Source of the DNA: Syntrophaceae bacterium
GTDB lineage: Bacteria; Desulfobacterota; Syntrophia; Syntrophales; Smithellaceae
Assembly (NCBI GenBank): GCA_025355345.1
Contig: JANXZU010000105.1
Coordinates: forward strand, 1 to 45,121
Direction: 5' to 3'
Length of the DNA stretch: 45,121 nucleotides
Position 1 is the stretch's first letter; every line of letters begins with the position of its first letter. Shown here one piece after another: positions 40,424-45,121 of this stretch. The notes below the pieces were generated by a model. That model did no database searches, was not told the origin of the DNA, and saw only the letters and a list, made by a program, of their open reading frames with translations. The position numbers and the translations under genes are program-made.

Positions 40424-41884
40424 CTAATCAATCCAGTAATTAGGCGCTTCTTTGGTAATGATTACATCATGAACATGGCTTTCCCTCAGTCCGGCCTGGG
40501 TAATACGGATGAAACGGGCTTTTTCAATTATTTCCGGGACTGTTTTGCAACCAATATAACCCATACCAGCCTTGAGTCCACCAATCAGTTGGAGAATACT
40601 TGCTGAAAGCGAACCGCGAAAGGGCACTCTCCCTTCGATTCCTTCGGGAACGATTTTTGCCGGACCTTCGATATCGTCCTGATAATAGCGGTCGCGGCTA
40701 CCCATTTTCATTGCTTCCAGTGAACCCATACCTCGATATACTTTATAGCTGCGGCCTTGAAACAAAATATTCTCTCCCGGACTTTCTTCCGTTCCGGCAA
40801 ATAATCCGCCTATCATCACGCAGTGCGCGCCAGCGCCAATTGCTTTAACAATATCACCTGAATATTTTATTCCGCCGTCGGCAAGTACGGGTATGCCATA
40901 TTTGGAGGCGATTTTATAAGCGTCTCTTATCGCCGACATCTGGGGCACTCCTACTCCGGCAATAATACGTGTGGTGCAAATGGAGCCGGGACCAACACCA
41001 ACTTTCACCGCATCAACGCCGGCTTCAATAAGAGCTTTGGCGCCTTCCGATGTCGCAACATTTCCAGCAATTAATTCGCAGTTGGGGAAATTGGATTTTG
41101 TTGCTTTAATGGCTTTAAGTACTCCCGCTGAATGCCCATGCGATGTGTCAATAGAAATTACATCTGCGCCAGCCGACAGCAAAGCTGCAATGCGTGGTTC
41201 GCGATCGATGATACCAACCGCCGCACCGACCCGCAATCTCCCCTTAGAGTCTTTGCAGGCATTGGGATAACGTCTTATCTTTTCAATATCCTTAATGGTA
41301 ATTAGACCCTTCAGACAATATTCGTCATCCACAACAAGAAGTTTTTCAATGCGGTGCTTGTGCAAAAGTTTTTTGGAATCTTCCAGCGAAATGTTTTCTT
41401 TTACGGTAACCAAATTTTCCTTGGTCATAACATTGGCTACAGGCTGGTTAATGTTTTCTTCAAAACGTAAATCGCGATTAGTCAGAATGCCGACAAGTTT
41501 TCCGTTTTTGACTACCGGTACGCCGGATATGGAATATTGATTCATTAATGCCAGGGCATCACTAACTTTTCGTTCCGGTTCAATGGTGATGGGATCGACA
41601 ATCATACCGCTTTCTGATTTTTTTACTTTGTCAACTTCAATTGACTGCTGCTCTATACTCATATTGCGGTGAATAAAACCGATACCACCTTCCTGAGCCA
41701 TACAAATTGCAGTACGCGATTCCGTTACTGTATCCATAGCTGCGGAAACAATAGGTATATTTAGAGAAATATTTTTTGTTAATAAAGTTGATGTATCTAC
41801 ATCCCGTGGCAAAATATTAGAAGCTGAAGGCACGAGAAGAAGGTCATCAAAGGTGAAAGATTCTTTTACTAGATCATCGAGCAT
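40424..41884 (-). CDS. guaB: Inosine-5'-monophosphate dehydrogenase
   Basis: GuaB converts IMP to XMP with NAD+, the committed step to GMP. The 486-residue protein shows the N-terminal [11 protein letters not shown], two CBS modules (about 95-205), [15 protein letters not shown], the catalytic loop [17 protein letters not shown] (C303), and the flap/C-terminal region [23 protein letters not shown] precedes ATG 41884 by five bases. It is upstream of dnaE; repeat copy 5 lies directly before it, so its promoter is either in the repeat-flanking gap or upstream of the DUF1285-like gene. Confidence 0.97.
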   Translation of the reverse strand: MLDDLVKESFTFDDLLLVPSASNILPRDVDTSTLLTKNISLNIPIVSAAMDTVTESRTAICMAQEGGIGFIHRNMSIEQQSIEVDKVKKSESGMIVDPITIEPERKVSDALALMNQYSISGVPVVKNGKLVGILTNRDLRFEENINQPVANVMTKENLVTVKENISLEDSKKLLHKHRIEKLLVVDDEYCLKGLITIKDIEKIRRYPNACKDSKGRLRVGAAVGIIDREPRIAALLSAGADVISIDTSHGHSAGVLKAIKATKSNFPNCELIAGNVATSEGAKALIEAGVDAVKVGVGPGSICTTRIIAGVGVPQMSAIRDAYKIASKYGIPVLADGGIKYSGDIVKAIGAGAHCVMIGGLFAGTEESPGENILFQGRSYKVYRGMGSLEAMKMGSRDRYYQDDIEGPAKIVPEGIEGRVPFRGSLSASILQLIGGLKAGMGYIGCKTVPEIIEKARFIRITQAGLRESHVHDVIITKEAPNYWID

Positions 41885-41934
41885 TGTATCCTCCGTTGTC
41901 TTTTTAAAGCCTAATTACTGTTAATCACGGGCAT

Positions 41935-41996
41935 GAATTCCAAAGAAAAGCCGGATTGTGTCATGCCCTCCGCTACGCGGGATAATTCGACTTACA
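41935..41996. repeat. Dispersed hairpin repeat, copy 5 (5' part only, diverged)
   Basis: TCACGGGCATGAATTCCAAA, then CCCTCCGCTACGCGGGATAA, matches the left half of the family. The right hairpin arm (GGAATTGGAGTTTC) is missing, so it is a truncated, older copy. On the minus strand it supplies the stop codon (41973-41975) and the last seven or so codons of the adjoining gene. Confidence 0.65.
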
Positions 41997-42479
41997 AGCT
42001 TTAGTGCACTCTGTTTCTGAAGCTTGACTCTCATTGATAAAATATTTTTCGTCATTTAAATTAATAAAAAAATCGGTTTCATTTTCCGACTGTTCTATGA
42101 ATTTAGCTAATTGATAGTAACTATTGCGTGAAAACCGGGCATTAAATTTTCCTTCTTTAACCCGGCAATAAAGAACATTATCCTTACCTATATACAAAGA
42201 GCTCATTTCCAATTTTTCGCAAGAGTCATCATTTAAAATAACATCAAGTTGATCCATTTCATCTTCCGGCAGTTTCGTTTTAGAAACTGCGAAAACAACA
42301 AAAGCAGTATCCTCTACATCGATATAATAACGTTCTTCTTCCAATTCAATTAAATATTTACCGCATTCATCAACCTTAAGATGTTCAAAAAATGTACACA
42401 ATATTTCTTTGCGAAACATGTGCGCGCCTTTGTAATACCAGACGCCATCCTTATCTATTTTAATATCAGAGCTTTCCAT
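41973..42479 (-). CDS. DUF1285-like hypothetical protein with a repeat-derived end
   Basis: The 168-residue protein begins with a pattern close to DUF1285: IKIDKDGVWYYKGAHMFRKE, then ERYYIDVEDTAFVVFAVSKT, in a beta-rich fold. No catalytic function is known for that family. The last residues (KACKSNYPA) come from repeat copy 5, so the original C-terminus is altered. It overlaps dtd by 14 bases and is translationally coupled to it. The stop lies about 88 bases before the guaB start; read-through from dtd to guaB is plausible. Confidence 0.65.
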   Translation of the reverse strand: MESSDIKIDKDGVWYYKGAHMFRKEILCTFFEHLKVDECGKYLIELEEERYYIDVEDTAFVVFAVSKTKLPEDEMDQLDVILNDDSCEKLEMSSLYIGKDNVLYCRVKEGKFNARFSRNSYYQLAKFIEQSENETDFFINLNDEKYFINESQASETECTKACKSNYPA

Positions 42480-42936
42480 TTTGTCTTAATAACTTTTCCC
42501 TGCTATCCAGCAATATCGTTACCGGACCATTATTAACAAGTTCTATCCGCATCATTTCCTGGAACTTTCCGGTTTCTACAATCTTGATTTTATCTGCGGC
42601 CTGCCTGACAAAATATTCGTAATGATCTTTTGCTTTGGCAGGTTCTTCAGCTTTTACGAAAGATGGACGTCTTCCTTTTGTACAATCAGCCAGCAGGGTA
42701 AATTGCGAAATAACCATTAATGATCCATTAACATCCAGCAAAGAACGATTCATTTTGTCTTGCTCATCTTCAAAAATACGCAAGTTAATCGTTTTTTCAA
42801 GGAGATAATCAGCATCAATTGTCGTGTCTTCTTTTTCCACTCCGAGCAATAAAAGAATCCCTTTTTTTATAGAGGAGAATTCATGATTGTTTATTTTGAC
42901 ACAAGCACGGTCAACTCGCTGGATAACTGCACGCAT
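42466..42936 (-). CDS. dtd: D-aminoacyl-tRNA deacylase
   Basis: Dtd removes D-amino acids from mischarged tRNAs. The 156-residue product begins MRAVIQRVDRACVKI and has SQFTLLADCTKGRRPSF (SQFTL 77-81) and NNGPVTILLDSREK, the two motif loops that form the active site across the dimer. The helix that reads FGADM in most members reads FQEMM here. A promoter-like pair lies upstream. The length is slightly above the usual 145, from a short C-terminal extension that overlaps the next gene. Confidence 0.92.
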   Translation of the reverse strand: MRAVIQRVDRACVKINNHEFSSIKKGILLLLGVEKEDTTIDADYLLEKTINLRIFEDEQDKMNRSLLDVNGSLMVISQFTLLADCTKGRRPSFVKAEEPAKAKDHYEYFVRQAADKIKIVETGKFQEMMRIELVNNGPVTILLDSREKLLRQNGKL

Positions 42937-42959
42937 TAATAATCCCTTTTATAATTTTT

Positions 42960-42988
42960 ATGTTAGCAATAATTCTCTTTGTGTTCAA
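42960..42988 (-). promoter_or_regulatory. Possible sigma-70-type promoter for dtd
   Basis: On the minus strand TTGAAC (42983-42988) and TAACAT (42960-42965) are spaced by 17 bases, four of six matches each. The start codon of dtd is about 24 bases beyond the -10 box. Confidence 0.4.
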
Positions 42989-43085
42989 GTCATTTCTCTG
43001 ACAAATTTACCCATAAGAATGAAACACTACACCGCTTTGGATAAGCTAATCTATTTTGCTTAATATTAAATTGTAAATGAAATCT

Positions 43086-43841
43086 TCACTTCTTTTTTTT
43101 ATTATTATGAGTGATATTTGGGCTGGATTTTGTCTTTTGTGTCAGCGCTTGAAGTGCTGGCAGTAATTCTTTACGAATCTGTTCCGGGTCAGTATATTTG
43201 CGGATATCGTTTTGCGAATATTTCAGTATGTATGTAGGTGCTTTATTGGCTTTATATTTGTTAATCAAATTTTTAGATTCTAGTAATATTGGTTTGTAAT
43301 TAAACGTTTTAAAAGCAATACCTTGAGTCATAAATGTTTTTTCGATCGCATTCTCTGTAATCGAGTTTTGTCTGGCCATCTTGAATATTAATTTTCTTGC
43401 TTGTGTGGCGTTGACATATGAAGAATCAGCCTGGACAGCGTAAAGGAAATATTTAATAAATAAAGGACTGGATAAATTGCCGGGAGCAGGCATATCCACA
43501 AAGGTTATTTTAACTTCGCCCATTGCCAGGAGCCTATCCTGAACAGTTTCTAGATCTTTTTCAATGCTCTGACAAGATTCACAGAAGTAGTCTGAAAAAA
43601 TGATTAATTCAATAGGACCTCTTCCATATGACGGAATTCTAGATTTTTCAGCCGCACATAATGATTCTGGTAACACCGTACATATAAGGCTTATCAAAAA
43701 ATAAACTGTGATCAGCAATGCAAATGAATAAATGCGGCTTATGAAAGTTTTCTGTATCTCAGCTTTATCATTGAAATAATTAATGTTTTGATAAAATCGA
43801 TTATTAATTTTAGATCCCTCACAATTCCGGAGATACTGCAC
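43086..43841 (-). CDS. Exported thioredoxin-fold protein, DsbA/DsbG-like
   Basis: The 251-residue product has a hydrophobic segment at about 37-57 (likely signal or anchor, with LCAAEKSRIPSYG after it), then a DsbA-type thioredoxin domain: LIIFSDYFCESCQSIEKDLE with the redox pair C87-C90 (CESC), KITFVDMPAP, KYFLYAVQADSSYVNATQAR and a cis-Pro-containing KAPTYILKYSQ. The start is uncertain: GTG 43841 gives a long pre-signal region of 35 residues. It is a close relative of the C-terminal domain of the next gene upstream, so the two arose by tandem duplication. It lies 36 bases after that gene's stop. Confidence 0.75.
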   Translation of the reverse strand: MQYLRNCEGSKINNRFYQNINYFNDKAEIQKTFISRIYSFALLITVYFLISLICTVLPESLCAAEKSRIPSYGRGPIELIIFSDYFCESCQSIEKDLETVQDRLLAMGEVKITFVDMPAPGNLSSPLFIKYFLYAVQADSSYVNATQARKLIFKMARQNSITENAIEKTFMTQGIAFKTFNYKPILLESKNLINKYKANKAPTYILKYSQNDIRKYTDPEQIRKELLPALQALTQKTKSSPNITHNNKKKK

Positions 43842-43877
43842 AAATATATTTGATATCTGCCATATTTTGCAGGCAAA

Positions 43878-44951
43878 TTATTGTTTTTTACCTTTTTTTA
43901 CCATTGCCTCAAGTTCAGGCAGGAGTCCGTTGCGAATCTCATCAGCATCGCTAAAACGTTGCTGATATTTATTGGAGTATTTCAGAATGCATGTGGGCGT
44001 TTGGTTAATTTTGTAAGTATCAATCATGTTTTTCCACTCTTTGAACACAAGTTTGTGATCAAAGATTTTCAAATTAATTCCCTGTTTTTTCAGGTCTTTT
44101 GCCAAAGTTGCTTCATTAGTTTTGATAATTTTTTCTTTTTCTGTTTTTCTTAACGCCGCAAACACTTCCGTTTGAAGATTATTCTGTATAGCCATCGTAA
44201 AAAGGGCGTCTCTAGCCATCATTGAATTTTTGTATCCTGTATCAGCCTTGGCAGCATACAGGAAATATTTTGCATACATTGACGTTTGCGGATGACCTGG
44301 AAAATCTACAAATGTTATTTGAACATTGCCCTGGGAAAGGAGCTTATCGATAACCGGTTTCAGATCCACCTCTGTGCGCTGACAAGGTGGACAAAAATAA
44401 TCCGTAAAGATAATTAATTCCCAAGAACCTTTACCATAGGATGGAATTGATGATATTTCCTCGGCATAAGCAGGAGTTGCGGAGCCGTTAAAGGCAAAGC
44501 TCATAAAAAGATACCCAAGAATAACGAAGGCCAAAAGAGGTATGCGATTGTTACTCATAAATGGTAATTTCACCTCACCTGCGGCATATATTAACTTTTT
44601 ATACCATCGGTTTTTTGTTTGCGGCTTTACATAATTGATAATATTCATAACGACCACTATAGCTCCGAAAGAAAGGCAGAACGGACAGAAAACATTTTCC
44701 CGGAATTGAAATGCGACAAGAAATATCTCCACTCCAATTCCTGCGGACAGTGCTATTCGGATAAGATCAATCTGTTTACATATTAAAAGAATTACAATTA
44801 CGATCATATACAAAATACCGATATATTTCAAGTCTATAGTGAAAATATCACCACGTAGATAAGAACAGGATGATTCACAAATGGAGTAAAATACCATCAA
44901 TCCAATTCCCATCATTGACAGGATAATATTTAGCAAAACACGATATTTCAT
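43878..44951 (-). CDS. VKOR-thioredoxin fusion (oxidative protein folding)
   Basis: The 357-residue protein has an N-terminal vitamin-K-epoxide-reductase domain (1-110) with four hydrophobic segments, a periplasmic loop pair C25/C29 (CESSC) and the active-site CPFC (C89, C92). A linker and fifth hydrophobic segment (139-156) follow, then a DsbA-like thioredoxin domain with C187-C190 (CPPC) in IIFTDYFCPPCQ and INQTPTCILKYSN. In bacteria this fusion replaces DsbB-DsbA: thioredoxin oxidises substrate proteins and VKOR passes electrons to quinone. It starts eight bases after the partial gene upstream. Confidence 0.85.
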   Translation of the reverse strand: MKYRVLLNIILSMMGIGLMVFYSICESSCSYLRGDIFTIDLKYIGILYMIVIVILLICKQIDLIRIALSAGIGVEIFLVAFQFRENVFCPFCLSFGAIVVVMNIINYVKPQTKNRWYKKLIYAAGEVKLPFMSNNRIPLLAFVILGYLFMSFAFNGSATPAYAEEISSIPSYGKGSWELIIFTDYFCPPCQRTEVDLKPVIDKLLSQGNVQITFVDFPGHPQTSMYAKYFLYAAKADTGYKNSMMARDALFTMAIQNNLQTEVFAALRKTEKEKIIKTNEATLAKDLKKQGINLKIFDHKLVFKEWKNMIDTYKINQTPTCILKYSNKYQQRFSDADEIRNGLLPELEAMVKKGKKQ

Positions 44952-44958
44952 ACAAAAA

Positions 44959-45120
44959 CTATTTCGTTTTATTTTGTTCAGCTATTTCCTTTGTTATTTT
45001 GATATTCTTTGCAATATCAACCAGGACAATAACTGATTCGGATAGAAAGTAAAAAAGCACAATGCCAATTAAAGCTGCAAATACACCACCCGCCATAAAT
45101 ACTAATCCTCCCCAGAATCC
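44959..45120 (-). CDS. Partial small membrane protein (DUF4282-like)
   Basis: A minus-strand frame enters from the right edge and ends at TAG 44959-44961, giving 53 residues: a hydrophobic segment (GLVFMAGGVFAALIGIVLFY), then a C-terminal part with SESVIVLVDIAKNIKITKEI. This resembles DUF4282, whose members have two hydrophobic segments and an E-x-x-IV-x-x-x-I-x-x-N pattern. The upstream half is off the window. It ends seven bases before the VKOR-thioredoxin gene, and both are likely one transcript. Confidence 0.55.
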   Translation of the reverse strand, partial: GFWGGLVFMAGGVFAALIGIVLFYFLSESVIVLVDIAKNIKITKEIAEQNKTK

Positions 45121-45121
45121 T

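Noticed and set aside
1..45121. tRNA, rRNA and CRISPR arrays
   Set aside because: No cloverleaf-like, rRNA-like or regularly spaced direct-repeat sequence was seen on either strand; short RNA genes could be missed by eye.

Overview
The window looks like chromosomal DNA (roughly 40% G+C by eye) from an anaerobic Deltaproteobacterium/Desulfobacterota, most plausibly a Syntrophales-type syntroph. This placement is inferred from the gene complement: a PilS/PilR-type two-component system, a liv-type ABC transporter operon with an acyl-CoA ligase inside it, a second divergent CoA ligase, indolepyruvate:ferredoxin oxidoreductase IorAB, a homoserine dehydrogenase/ApgM pair, DUF4911 and a VKOR-thioredoxin fusion, plus several families of short palindromic repeats between genes. 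No rRNA, tRNA, CRISPR array or complete insertion sequence was seen; only the 3' end of an IS30-type element lies at the left edge.

Layout. 0-4.7 kb: IS30 remnant, pilS-pilR on the + strand, then a PilT-like ATPase on the - strand. 4.7-14.6 kb: divergent promoters, a leader with an intrinsic terminator, livK, livG, acyl-CoA synthetase, livH, livM and livF, then a possible orphan integron-type gene cassette and a phenylacetate-CoA-ligase-like gene. 14.5-21.7 kb: mostly - strand housekeeping genes (recJ, rpmB, an FAD oxidoreductase, purM-purN) with two small + strand genes. 21.9-35.6 kb: all + strand (recG, panE, a caspase-fold lipoprotein, DUF421 and cupin genes, hom-apgM-ybgC-TPR, iorA-iorB, a CbpA-type dnaJ). 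35.9-45.1 kb: all - strand (UPF0280, dnaE, guaB, a DUF1285-like gene, dtd, two thioredoxin-fold proteins, one with a VKOR domain, and a partial membrane protein).

The most notable feature is a 28-bp sequence at 35695-35722, in the non-coding gap where all flanking genes converge. It has the architecture of a XerC/XerD dif site and matches the Bacillus subtilis dif at 23 of 28 positions as I recall that sequence. Gene orientation flips exactly there. In a hand scan, all GGGNAGGG (KOPS-like) octamers also point towards it: seven on the + strand to the left, three on the - strand to the right, none opposed. I read this as the replication terminus/dimer-resolution site.

A second theme is a dispersed 115-165 bp repeat made of hairpins, with five copies here. 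Each copy abuts a gene: it supplies the last 24 codons of purN, stop codons for two other genes, a ribosome binding site for livG and a spurious upstream reading frame for recG. Other palindromic elements lie after livF, between livM and livF, before iorB and after dnaE.

Metabolically, the liv transporter with its CoA ligases and IorAB would fit uptake and activation of organic or aryl acids and oxidative decarboxylation of aryl-pyruvates in an anaerobe. The hom-apgM pair suggests that the ApgM-like protein may be a homoserine kinase.
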